From Trissonchulus latispiculum (taxonomy: Eukaryota > Nematoda > Enoplea > Enoplida > Ironidae), in the NCBI GenBank assembly GCA_030248195.1, contig JASAND010030760.1:1-64000 (forward strand): DNA of 64,000 nucleotides, in the 5' to 3' direction. Positions 53,095 to 62,683 of the stretch are shown one piece after another. The first letter of the stretch is position 1; each line of letters starts with the position of its first letter. The notes below the pieces were generated by a model. The model made no database searches and had not been told where the DNA came from. It saw nothing but the letters and a program-made list of their open reading frames with translations. The translations under genes were made by a program, and so were the position numbers.

Positions 53095-53607
53095 ATTCCC
53101 TGGGGACAAAGATCAAAGGTGCCGACAGCGGGGGTAATCAATCAAAAGTGACAGGTCATCAATCAAATTTGACAGGTGCGGCAAAGATCAAAGGCGCCGA
53201 CAGGGTGGGTCATCAATCAAAAGTGACAGGTGTCCCAAGGGACGACAGATGGTAAGCGGGGTTTTGTTAAAATAAAATTTTGGAAAAGTCCCAAGGGAGA
53301 ACATCTGGCAAGCGCAGAAAAAATTTGGCAAAATGGTCCCAAGGGGGTAATTAGCGGGCTTCGGTTTTGGGTCCCAAGGGATGACAGATGGCAAGCGTAC
53401 AAAAAAGTTTGTGAAACGGTCCCAAGGGGATAATAATTTGGCGTTGGTTTTCGGTCCCTGGGGATGACAGATGGTAAGCGTGCAAATAATTTTTATTAAA
53501 TGGTCCCTGGGGACGGCAGATGGCAAGCCTCGAAAAAATGGTTTGTAAAAATGGGGGAGTAATAATTTGGCGTCGGTTTTGGGTCCCAGGGGAGGGTAAG
53601 TAAAAGA
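53095..53607. repeat. Palindromic-motif array, left arm
   Basis: Five full and several partial copies of TCCCWRGGGANRACAGATGG (for example near 53,233, 53,290, 53,371, 53,455, 53,503), each with a TCCCWRGGGA palindrome. Nearer the promoter are three ATCAATCAAAAGTGACAGGT-type and two GATCAAAGGYGCCGACAG copies. Confidence 0.88.
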
Positions 53608-53649
53608 AAATATGATGACGTCATAAAAACTGGTAATTTAAGCAACATA

Positions 53650-54057
53650 ATGTCTGAGACGACTTACAAAATGAGCCCAACCAAGGATATCCTTCAATGC
53701 GTTTTCATCATCACACTTAGTCTAGCCTTTATAATTAGTGTGTCAATAAATATTTGGCTTTGGACCGGAAGTTGTAAGGAACCACTTCGTTTAGACTACC
53801 AAACAGACGGAAGGATACGGATCTCCAAGCAAGGCGAACACGTCTACTACTTTCCAGACCAGTTTAACGCAATTCTCGATCTCTACTACGAGTGCTCAGT
53901 AGGAAGTTGTGTAACCGCCTCAGCTAAGCACTGTCCCTTCATTTCAGAGGTATACAATTTTCAGCTTTGTCTTGACGTCAATAAAAACATAGAAAGCGCT
54001 TACCTCGGTCCAATATTTCTTACAAAAATCGAACTCAATGACTTGTATTCCTTGTGA
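53650..54057 (+). CDS. Polinton single-pass membrane protein 2 (135 aa)
   Basis: ATG start (MSETTYK). A helix of about 23 residues (LQCVFIITLSLAFIISVSIN) at positions 15-38 is followed by about 95 residues with six or so cysteines, probably an extracytoplasmic disulphide domain. It overlaps the ATPase start by 20 bases. It is not recognised as any named family. Same general plan as the protein at 50,699, but I see no clear similarity. Confidence 0.65.
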   Translation: MSETTYKMSPTKDILQCVFIITLSLAFIISVSINIWLWTGSCKEPLRLDYQTDGRIRISKQGEHVYYFPDQFNAILDLYYECSVGSCVTASAKHCPFISEVYNFQLCLDVNKNIESAYLGPIFLTKIELNDLYSL

Positions 54058-54691
54058 CTTTCTCTACTTTAAGCACCCCTTCACCTGCATGGTCTCAGCC
54101 CCGACTAAGGCAGGGAAGACTACGTTCGTGTCAAAACTTGTCACAAACGCACACAGACTGATAAGACCTCCCCCGAAACGAGTTATTTGGTGTTTTGCCG
54201 AGTGGCAGGCGGCATACGAAAAAATAGACGCAGAGTTTGTCGAGGGTTTACCTGACTTGGAACAACTAAAAGGGAACAAGGAGCCGATTTTACTAATTCT
54301 TGACGATCTTATGGATGAAGTTAAAAAAGACTCTAAACTGGTTAGACTATTTACCCGGGGATGCCACCACTGGTCTTGCAGCGTTATACACATTACCCAG
54401 GACCTATTTTATGATAAACAAAGAACAAACCGAATAAACTGCCAATACATAGTTTTAATGAAAAATCCAGCAGATAAGCTGACGGCAATGAATCTAGCCC
54501 GACAAATGTTTCCAACTAACACCGCTTACTTTATGGAATCTTTCAACCACGCAACGTCAAAACCCCACGGCTACCTCCTTATTGACCTCGACCAAGAAAC
54601 CCCAGAGCAGTACAGGCTTAGAACGGATATTTTCAACCGGACAGGGGTCTATCTCCCAAAATCAATAAAAACGGGTAATCAAGTAGCATAG
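54038..54691 (+). CDS. Polinton packaging ATPase, FtsK/HerA (A32-like) family (217 aa)
   Basis: Walker A is APTKAGKTT at residues 21-29 and Walker B is ILLILDDLMD at 83-92. A glutamine-containing HITQDLFYDK sensor follows near residue 125, then conserved RTNRINCQYIVL. These ATPases pump element DNA into the virion. Length and motif order fit the family. It lies upstream of virion-type genes and integrase, all on the + strand with short overlaps. Confidence 0.92.
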   Translation: MTCIPCDFLYFKHPFTCMVSAPTKAGKTTFVSKLVTNAHRLIRPPPKRVIWCFAEWQAAYEKIDAEFVEGLPDLEQLKGNKEPILLILDDLMDEVKKDSKLVRLFTRGCHHWSCSVIHITQDLFYDKQRTNRINCQYIVLMKNPADKLTAMNLARQMFPTNTAYFMESFNHATSKPHGYLLIDLDQETPEQYRLRTDIFNRTGVYLPKSIKTGNQVA

Positions 54692-54790
54692 TCAATACAC
54701 ATTAATCAGCATACGAAATTAAATCAATAAAAACGCAAAATCCCTAACCATACACATAATAGAAACGAGTCAATAAAAACGCAAAATGGC
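54655..54790 (+). repeat. Three TCAATAAAAACG motifs around the ATPase end and next start
   Basis: AATCAATAAAAACGGG (54,661), ATCAATAAAAACGCAAAAT (54,724) and GTCAATAAAAACGCAAAATGG running into the next ATG. The contained AATAAA could act as a polyadenylation signal, or the block as a late promoter motif. Confidence 0.6.
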
Positions 54791-55121
54791 AAAGAGATTT
54801 GAAAGTAATCTTCCCTGTCTCATACATCTCTGTAACTGTAAGAAAAAGGTCAGAGAAGCTATCATTGAAAGCAGCGATCTTAGTCTAATCCGAACTATCC
54901 TAGACTGCATCGAGAACGTACTTTCTGGAAACGTCGAACTATCCGAGGCAGACAAAAGAGCTCTACGCAAACACGTAAATATATTACGAACTTTGAGAGA
55001 TAAGAAAGTAAAACTTAAGGAGAAAAAGCAAATTATAGTTCAAAAGGGTGGCTTTATCCCCGCTCTCCTCGGTCCGCTAATTGGGATAGTCAGTGGTATT
55101 GCAAGTAGCTTTATAAAATAA
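54786..55121 (+). CDS. Polinton small conserved protein with hydrophobic C-terminal segment (111 aa)
   Basis: ATG start (MAKRFES). Helical residues 1-70 contain LDCIENVLSGNVELSE, a pattern recurring in Polinton and related virus genomes. A KLKEKKQIIVQKGGF linker precedes a glycine-rich hydrophobic tail (IPALLGPLIGIVSGIASSFI). This looks like a membrane-active or virion internal peptide. The stop and the next start overlap (TAATG). The function is not established. Confidence 0.7.
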   Translation: MAKRFESNLPCLIHLCNCKKKVREAIIESSDLSLIRTILDCIENVLSGNVELSEADKRALRKHVNILRTLRDKKVKLKEKKQIIVQKGGFIPALLGPLIGIVSGIASSFIK

Positions 55122-55831
55122 TGGAGTACTCAATCCTAGTAAAGCCTGAAGAGTTCGATCAGCACCAAGAAATTCTAGAAAAAGATGTAGTAGAAAAGTT
55201 AAAAGGTAAAGAATCTGCTGACACAAAGTTGAAAAAGTACCAACAGGCTAATTACAGAAGACGGTTTCTAAAGGAAAAGCCCTATAAATTAGACATAACC
55301 ACTACCGAACCCACCGAACAGGCTCTTCCCGACATTGTCTCCACCTTACCTATAACTCTCCAAAGTAAAGGGAAAAATCTCATTAACTTTGTCCAATCTA
55401 TTCCTGATTTTAAAGTAAACGAGAAAGGGGAGATAGAATACAAGGGTAAATCAGAGCCGGGTTCTAGAATCTTCGACCTAATTCATGACTTTGTGCGCAA
55501 CCGTAAAACAGTATCTCCTGCAAGAGGTTGGGAATTGTTTGCAGAGGCACTAAGGGAAAGTAATGTTCCAAGAGAGTTTATCGGCAATCGTCAACGTTGG
55601 GAAGCAATAAAAGGCACTCCTTCGATAACGGACACGGTTGAACGGATACGAAAAGTAAGACAGAGACTTCAGTTTGGAACGGGACGCTACGTAAATCAAC
55701 CTAAAACAGACAAACCAGTTAGATCTAAACCGAAATTTCTGCAAAAACGTACAAAAGGTGCAAAACGGAAAGGTGGAAATCCTTTTAACTTCAGTAAAGC
55801 ACTAGCAAAACTAAAATGGAAGACCTTCTAA
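55121..55831 (+). CDS. Polinton conserved basic protein (236 aa), virion-type, function unknown
   Basis: ATG overlaps the previous stop. An N-terminal coil of about 70 residues leads to a middle domain with FKVNEKGEIEYKG, GSRIFDLIHDFVRNR and ARGWELFAEALRESNVP, a pattern I associate with a standard Polinton gene beside ATPase and integrase. The last 50 residues are very basic (KFLQKRTKGAKRKGG), suggesting DNA binding or a core protein. It overlaps the integrase start by 16 bases. Confidence 0.7.
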   Translation: MEYSILVKPEEFDQHQEILEKDVVEKLKGKESADTKLKKYQQANYRRRFLKEKPYKLDITTTEPTEQALPDIVSTLPITLQSKGKNLINFVQSIPDFKVNEKGEIEYKGKSEPGSRIFDLIHDFVRNRKTVSPARGWELFAEALRESNVPREFIGNRQRWEAIKGTPSITDTVERIRKVRQRLQFGTGRYVNQPKTDKPVRSKPKFLQKRTKGAKRKGGNPFNFSKALAKLKWKTF

Positions 55832-56871
55832 CCAAATTATACTACGACCCCTCCCAACCCTCAGCGTTTTCCGGTATAAATTCTTTAGCAAAAGCATCAG
55901 GAGTCTCTCAGAATCGAGTCAAGGGGTGGCTGGGAAAGCAATATACCTACTCCGTCCACAAACCAATAAAGCGAAAGTATCCTCACCTTAGTTACGTATT
56001 CCATGATATTGATGAGCAGTGGCAAATTGACTTAGCAGACATGGCAAACCTAGCTGACCAAAACGACGATTACCACTTTCTACTAACCTGTATAGATGGA
56101 TTCAGTAAGTATGCCTGGGTAGAGCCTGTAAAAAGCAAATCGGGGGCGGACATCACTGCAGCGTTCGAGAACATCCTATCTCAAGGACGTAAACCCCAAA
56201 AGGTATTAAGTGACAGAGGGAAAGAATTTCAGAATAAAAAGTTTCAAAGTTTACTAAAATCAAAGGACATTCGCTACTACACCTGCAATAACCCAGACAT
56301 AAAATGTAGCATAGTTGAACGTTTTAACAGAACCCTGAAGACAAAAATATGGAAGTACTTTACGCGGACAAGGAGCTACAGGTACCTAGACGTTCTCCAA
56401 AGTTTCGTCAGTGGTTATAACAATTCAAAGCACCGTACAATTAAAATGAGTCCAGTTGAGGCTTCGATACCAGAGAATGAGGGGAAGGTAAGGGAGATCT
56501 TTCTAGGAAAAGGCAACAGGTTAAGCAAGCAGTTTAAAATAGGGGACATTGTTCGAATAAGTAAGACTAAAGGGAGATTTGAGAAAGGCTATCTACCAAA
56601 TTGGTCAGAGGAACTTTTCAAAATAAAGTCGGTTCACCCAAGCGGAATGTACGAACTTGAAGACTTAGCCGAAGAGCCAATACAGGGCCTGTTCTATCCC
56701 GAGGAATTACAAAAAGTAGATAAACCAGACTCTTATTGGGTTGAAAAGATAATAAAAACTCGGAGACGGGGTAGGAAGAAAGAGTACTTTGTCAAGTGGT
56801 TAGGCTATCCAGATAAGTTCAATAGTTGGATATCAGAAAATGACGGATTTCTATATGTTCCTCCCCAGTAA
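55816..56871 (+). CDS. Polinton retroviral-type integrase with C-terminal chromodomain (351 aa)
   Basis: ATG start. The YYDPSQPSAFSG...VSQNRVKGWL N-terminal helix-turn-helix region precedes the DDE core: Asp72 (WQIDLADM), Asp133 (LSDRGKEF) and Glu168 (IVERFNR). An SH3-like region is followed by a chromodomain at about 305-345 (YWVEKII...YFVKWLGYP...SWI). It inserts the linear element with 6-base duplication. The chromodomain probably directs it to modified histones. All catalytic residues are present, so the protein may be active. Confidence 0.95.
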   Translation: MEDLLTKLYYDPSQPSAFSGINSLAKASGVSQNRVKGWLGKQYTYSVHKPIKRKYPHLSYVFHDIDEQWQIDLADMANLADQNDDYHFLLTCIDGFSKYAWVEPVKSKSGADITAAFENILSQGRKPQKVLSDRGKEFQNKKFQSLLKSKDIRYYTCNNPDIKCSIVERFNRTLKTKIWKYFTRTRSYRYLDVLQSFVSGYNNSKHRTIKMSPVEASIPENEGKVREIFLGKGNRLSKQFKIGDIVRISKTKGRFEKGYLPNWSEELFKIKSVHPSGMYELEDLAEEPIQGLFYPEELQKVDKPDSYWVEKIIKTRRRGRKKEYFVKWLGYPDKFNSWISENDGFLYVPPQ

Positions 56872-57430
56872 CACGGGGGACTTCAAAACTAACTCTCTAA
56901 ATGATTATCGGGTTAAGCTCCCTCATAGAATAAAATTACAGGGTGAGTGGGAAGTTGCTCTCGTAGAAATGATGTATCCAGTGACTTGGGGTAATCTTTC
57001 TGCAGCTAACTCGGCCGTCTCCTTTAAGTTTCCTGACAAGACCTCAATGGTTAAACTCCTACCTAAACGACACTACGAAACAGTGGACGACCTATGTGAT
57101 GCAATTAATTTCACTATACTTAACATGGAACACCCAGTCACAGGCGAGAGAGCACCAATTAAATTTAGATTCGATGGGTATAGGCACAGAGTGATGTTTT
57201 CAATACCAAAGACCTTTCCCAATACCGTTAAGTTAAGCAAAAATCTCTGGATGATGTTAGGTTACTACCCCGACCCAATGCAAAGAGACGGTGATCCGGT
57301 AGATGACAAAATAGTTTTCGTAGCTGAGTCTGAACCTGATCTTAGACTGGGTTTCTACTCTCTCTTCGTTTACTGCGACCTGGTGGCTCCTCAAGTTATA
57401 GGAAACACACTGGTACCTCTAACAACACTA
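56840..57430 (+). CDS. Candidate minor capsid (penton-type) protein, 3' end lost
   Basis: Starts in the last codons of integrase. Met6 (MFLPSNTG) may be the true start. The region FLPSNTG...LNDYRVKLP...LQGEWEVALVEMMYPVTW is a well-conserved Polinton opening. It is followed by beta-rich sequence to about residue 195 (LVAPQVIGNTLVPL). At about 57,430 it runs into the palindromic-motif array. The open frame continues to 57,772, but those residues translate repeat DNA, so the gene is truncated by the rearrangement. Assignment to minor rather than other capsid roles is tentative. Confidence 0.72.
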
Positions 57431-57454
57431 TACTACTTTTCTTTTACTTACCCT

Positions 57455-57945
57455 CCCCTGGGACCCAAAACCGACGCCAAATTATTACTCCCCCATTTTT
57501 ACAAACCATTTTTTCGAGGCTTGCCATCTGCCGTCCCCAGGGACCATTTAATAAAAATTATTTGCACGCTTACCATCTGTCATCCCCAGGGACCGAAAAC
57601 CAACGCCAAATTATTATCCCCTTGGGACCGTTTCACAAACTTTTTTGTACGCTTGCCATCTGTCATCCCCAGGGACCCAAAACCGAAGCCCGCTAATTAC
57701 CCCCTTGGGACCATTTTGCCAAATTTTTTCTACGCTTGCCAGATGTTCACCCTTGGGACTTTTCCAAAATTTTAAACCCCGCTTACCATCTGTCGTCCCT
57801 TGGGACACCTGTCACTTTTGATTGATGACCCACCCTGTCGGCGCCTTTGATCTTTGCCGCACCTGTCAAATTTGATTGATGACCTGTCACTTTTGATTGA
57901 TTACCCCCGCTGTCGGCACCTTTGATCTTTGTCCCCAGGGAATTA
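57455..57945. repeat. Palindromic-motif array, right arm
   Basis: CCATCTGTCATCCCCAGGGA-type units, five full and about four partial, in some 480 bases, then the GTGACAGGT and GCGCCTTTGATC motif copies. Upstream of the polymerase promoter. Confidence 0.88.
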
Positions 57946-57954
57946 ACAAAAACC

Positions 57955-58018
57955 TATATAAGGACGCAAAAATCGGGTACCCCGTCAGTTGGACTCTGTC
58001 AGTCGTCGCGAGCGGTCG
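57955..58018 (+). promoter_or_regulatory. Polinton promoter copy 3 (TATA, Inr, DPE) for polymerase B
   Basis: TATATAA at 57,955, TCAGTT with A at 57,987, GGTCG at 58,014-58,018 (+28 to +32). The predicted leader of about 400 bases runs to the ATG at 58,389. Confidence 0.85.
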
Positions 58019-58061
58019 GTTCTCTCTGCGCTCTGTCTTTGCGATATTCAAGGTTACTACA

Positions 58062-58375
58062 TATTAAACGCTAAAGTTCATATAAACGGTGACGAGAAAG
58101 TTAATAAAAGCGAGAATCTCGAAGTTCATACAAACTAGAAAGTACATATAAACGATAAAAGTTTTTACTCTCATTTAAAGTTAATAAAAGCGAGAATCTC
58201 AAAGTTAATAAAAGCGACAATCTAAGTTCATAAAAGCAGAAAGGTCTTATTCGGCAAAGGACATATAAACCTAGAAAGTGCATAAAAGCGCGAAGTTAAT
58301 AAAAGGGCAAAGTTAATAAAAGCAGCCATATCATTCAAATTCCAAAGTACATATAAACGCTTGATAAATTTGATT
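58062..58375 (+). repeat. Iterated AAAGTTAATAAAAGCG motif, right leader
   Basis: About 12 copies of AAAGTNMATAWAARCG-type units in the leader between promoter and polymerase start, some with AGAATCTC between them. Confidence 0.87.
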
Positions 58376-58388
58376 TTCAATTGCAATC

Positions 58389-61300
58389 ATGTCCACTATT
58401 AGCCAATTAAATGCTGCTATTGCTACCGGTTTCTGGAAGGGCAATCCTGCTATTACCCAGGCCCTCAGAGACCAAGCCATCTCCCTCATGAAAACTGAGT
58501 GGGACGGTAAAGAAGTTGTTGGTTCAGATGAATTTTGGACATACGCCCAAACCCTTCCCCAAACCACAGTACCAACTGCTAGCACTATCCACACCTGTCC
58601 CACCTGCAATGAGTCATTCCCCAATTTGGCCGGGCTACATAAGCACAAGGCTACCCATTCCTCTAATCCAATTTTCCCTTGTCCACATTGTGTTAAAACT
58701 TTCACTCGAAAGGATAATTTGAACAGGCACATTAATAAGTTTCATCCCAATGGAGGTCCCTCCTATGAATGCCGAAAATGCGGCTTCAAATACAAGACCT
58801 ACAAGGGATATCAGGGCCACCTTAGAACTCACAGAGAGGCTCCCAAACTTCAAGATCCCAGAACCTTAAGACAAACCCACTTTTCTAATCTTCCAACCGA
58901 AGACGCTCCCAAATTGACTAGGAGTATTGTAAAAGATTTTCCTGAAGACCTTGCCCAAATCTACAGAGAAAACTGGAGTCGAATTAGGACTCGATATTTC
59001 ATTTCATCTGGTATTCAAAATAGGTATAATTTCAGAATAGACAGTACGTCTCAGATTAAGGAGCTGATTAAAGTTATTTTCAAACTTCAGAGATGGCAGT
59101 TTAAATTCAACCTTTCTTTCGGGTTCGTTCTTAGGAACATCGAAGATGGGGAATTGAGGTATTACTATCCATCCGGAAATAACCGGTATTTTGATGAGCC
59201 AATTCACATTTCAAATGAGGGGGACTTAGGGAAAATTTTCTACGAATTGGACAGAGGAGATATCTTCGAGTGGGTTAGACAACAGAGACCTACCACAAAA
59301 TGGACTGTACTACAAGTTACAAATGTTTGCTTTTATATTAATAAATTGATCTCCTATCCTGTGGGTGAAGCTAGATATCTTCCAGATTACGTAAAAAATA
59401 ACCGAGGTCTCAATGCATTGGTTACCAATAAACATTCAGGAAGACCATATCAGGACGAAAAGTGTTTATTTAGATGCTTAGCTCTAGGTCTTGGATCAAA
59501 ATTGAATGCGTTAGAGGAAAAAACAAATGAGCTAATCTGTCAGTGGGTACAACCTGGGGAAGAGTTTAATGGGGTTTGCCTTGAGGAACTAGATGAGGTG
59601 GAGGAAAAATTTGATATTGGTATTTCAGTTTACGAACTTGGACCTACAGCTGAGGAAGCCGATGACGAACCCGAGGACCTGAATGAGCTTTTAATTAGAA
59701 ACCACGAAAGAGATCAAGAGGTTACAGACGTTGCAGCCAAACTTATTCGAAGGCCTCTGGGAAAGCATTCCAGGAAAATGGCCCTAAATATTTACGAAAA
59801 CCACTTCTCTTTCATTAAAAATTTAAATAAATTCACCCAAACTTGGAAATGCTCCAATTGTGATAAGTTATTTCATCGCCATGGCAACTTCATGCAACAT
59901 TCAAAAAGCTGTGAACAAGGTATCAAGCATCTATTTCCTGGTGGAGGAGTTGGGCCAACGAAAACAATCCTACAAAAAATCAGTGAACTAGGAATCCAGG
60001 TGCCTGAATGGTACTACCCCTTTAGAATTTCCTATGATTTCGAATGCATGTTCAAACCAACTGATAAGAAAAGTGGACCCAAACTTATTTACGAAAAGGA
60101 ACTAATCCCTGCGTCGGTTTCCATTGCATCCAATGTCCCTGGCTATGAAACTCCAAATTGTCTAATTACTACTGGGGACCCCTTTGATTTGGTGGTCCGA
60201 ATGAAGGACTACATGGAAGAGATAGCCAACAAGGCCTACGAACTTCTTAGGGAAATTTATGAGCCCACCCTATCTGGGCTAGCTGAGCACGAGAAACTTC
60301 TAGCCGAATTTGAGGAATGGTTAAAGGAAGTTCCAACTCTAGGATTTAACTCTGGAAAATTTGATATGAACCTTATAAAGTCTTGTCTAATCAAAAATTT
60401 ACTCCTTAATGGCCAGGAAACCAAGTATGTTGTGAAAAAGAATAACAACTATATGGCGCTCTCTACTCCCAAATTGTACTTTCTGGATATTACAAATTAC
60501 CTCGCCGCTGGTACTTCATACAAGAAGTGGCTAAAGGGATTCAAAATTGAGGATCAAAAAGGTGCCTTCCCCTATGAAGCCTTCACTTCCCTCGAGTTCC
60601 TAGATCAGGGATTTCCCCACCGTGACTTGTACTATTCAACCCTTAAACAACAGGAAATTTCGGATGAGGACTTCACAGCCGTTGTAGCAGCATGGAGGAA
60701 AAATAAATTTAAAACTGTAAGGGATCTCCTAATTTGGTACAATAATTTGGATGTAGGGCCCTTCCTTCAAGCTACCGAAAAAATGGTAGAATTCTGGAAA
60801 ACTATGGGAATTGATATGTTTAAAAGTGGGGCAATCTCCCTCCCTGGTCTAGCATATAAACACATGATGAATAAAATTCCAAAGCATACGATCGTTCCCC
60901 TTGTTAATAAGTTCACAAAGCACTGGCACAAATTAATTAAAGATAATATAGTTGGTGGACCTAGTTTGGTTTTTCATAGATACCACGAAGCCGGGGTTAC
61001 CGAAATTACAAATGGGTTCAAAGTTGCTCAAATTTTTGGGTTCGATGCAAACGCCCTATACCTCTGGTGCACTATGCAAGAAATGCCCACTGGTCTGTAC
61101 GCCGAATGGAAACCAACTGAAGATGGGAAATTCAAAAGGTGGCTACAAAGGGGCAGAAAAGAAGCAATGTGGCTAGAATATATGGCTAAGGCAACGGGAG
61201 CAAGAGTTGAGCATGCTTACAATGGGGGACAAAAAAGAATAGGGAAATCTAAAGTTGACGGGTGGGTATCTGAAAAGAACCTAGTTTTACAATTTCATGG

Positions 61301-62664
61301 GTGCTATTTCCATGGGCATGGGTGCCAATTGGATAGGAATCAGGACTCTGAGGATAGAACTAAAAGAAGGGAAAGAACGGAAAGAGTCTCCCAGGCAATT
61401 AAGGACGGGGGTTTTGATTTGATTGAAAAATGGGAGTGCGAGTTTGATAAAGACCTAAAAGACTCCCCGGATATGCAAGAGTTTATGGAAGCACACTTCA
61501 ATCTCCCTAAGAAAAGATCGGTCCTTACATTTGCACAGCTAGTTACCCAAATTCAGGCTAATAGGCTTTTTGGACTAGTAGAGGTGGATATTGAGGTACC
61601 TGAGGATAAAAAAGAACACTTTGCGGAGATGACCCCCATATTTAAAAATGTGGAAATTACTAAGGAAGACATAGGTGATCACATGAAAACATTTTGCGAT
61701 TTGAATGAGTTAATGGCACAGCCTAGAAGGGGTCTGATAGGAAGTTACTTTGGAAAGAAAATTCTCCTAGCTACTCCCCTAATTAAATGGTATCTAAAAC
61801 ATGGACTGATAATTACTAAAATTTATCAAGCTATTGAGTTCAAACCAAAGGCCTGTTTCAAAGAACTGGGAGATGAAGTTACTTACCACCGATCAGCAGC
61901 AGATTCCGACCCGGATCTAGCACTCAAAGGAGAAATGTTTAAACTTTTGGGAAATTCTTACTACGGTCGAACAATTACAAATCTAGAAAAGCACCAAGAT
62001 GTAAAATATTGTCAAAGGTCAGGAGCTAGTAGGGAAGTTAATGGGTGGAGATTCAGAAGATTAGATGATCTGGGAAATGGGGTCTATGAGTCTAAAATTG
62101 TTTACCGACTTCCGGAATTAGTGGGGTTCTTCGTCTACCAATACGCCAAACTTAGGATGCTACAATTCTACTATGATTGCCTAAAACCAAATTTGTGGCC
62201 GGAAACTTTCCAACTTTGTCAAATGGACACGGACTCCCTATATTTCGCCTGCTCCTCCAAAAATTTAAGTGATTGTGTCCCAGTAGTAAATGAAAGTAGG
62301 TGGCAAAAGGCTCTCAATGATTTCTTTGTCCTAGACCCCTCTCAAAAAAAGAATCCCCGGTTTATTCAAAGAGGAATGGACCGGAGATGGTATAATAGCA
62401 CTCTGCAGCAAAACTTACCTAGCATGGGGAAAGACGAATAAAGTCTCCCATAAAGGTGTAAGCAAAGCCCTAAATAAGTATGACTCCGAAGATTTCAAAG
62501 AAGTTCTGGAAACGGGCAACACAAAATCTGGGGAAAATCGCGGACTTAGAGATATAGAGAATAAAATAATACAATACTTTCAAACTAAAGACGCCCTTCC
62601 CTACCTCTACCCTAAAAAAAAAGTGCTAGCAGATGGGGTGACAACAGTTCCTTTAGATATATAG
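58389..62664 (+). CDS. Polinton protein-primed DNA polymerase B, one frameshift near the 3' end
   Basis: ATG start, preceded by the TATA-Inr-DPE promoter. Three C2H2 fingers (residues 70-148), an extra C2HC finger near 480, then exonuclease motifs (YDFECM ~548; GFNSGKFDMN ~651). A cysteine/histidine insert follows (FHGCYFHGHGC ~975). The polymerase motifs are A (FDANALY ~884), B (KLLGNSYYG ~1,185) and C (MDTDSLYF ~1,280). A single-base difference near 62,357 shifts the frame and the open reading stops at 62,441. The family C-terminus (ending VPLDI) continues in the next frame to TAG at 62,662-62,664. It copies the element from its protein-bound ends. The frameshift removes about the last 100 residues. 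Confidence 0.93.
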
Positions 62665-62683
62665 TATGTTTGTTGTATGTGTT

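Larger units (their letters stand above)
51730..53607. repeat. Left inverted arm of Polinton (copy of 57,437-59,288)
   Basis: Reverse complement of the right arm with a few indels, for example one extra GTTAATAGAAACGAC-type unit near 52,920 and extra bases near 53,270. It contains promoter, iterated motifs, 5' leader and codons 1 to about 298 of polymerase B. Confidence 0.93.
57437..59288. repeat. Right inverted arm of Polinton
   Basis: Mirror of 51,730-53,607. It begins at TTTTCTTTTACTTACC and ends inside polymerase codon 300 (CAACAGAGA). Confidence 0.93.

Noticed and set aside
53230..53530. CRISPR-like array in the Polinton arm
   Set aside because: The spacing is irregular, the repeats are imperfect, the spacers are related to each other and the context is eukaryotic. 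It is an iterated binding-site-like motif.
57431..57775. C-terminal 115 residues of the candidate minor capsid frame
   Set aside because: They translate the palindromic-motif array, and the same DNA lies in the other arm without a capsid gene. The genuine coding part stops at about 57,430.
51600..58900. Identical short frames on the opposite strand of the two Polinton arms (for example about 133 codons at 52,285 and 58,331)
   Set aside because: They are shadows of the zinc-finger/polymerase frame, duplicated because the arms are duplicated.
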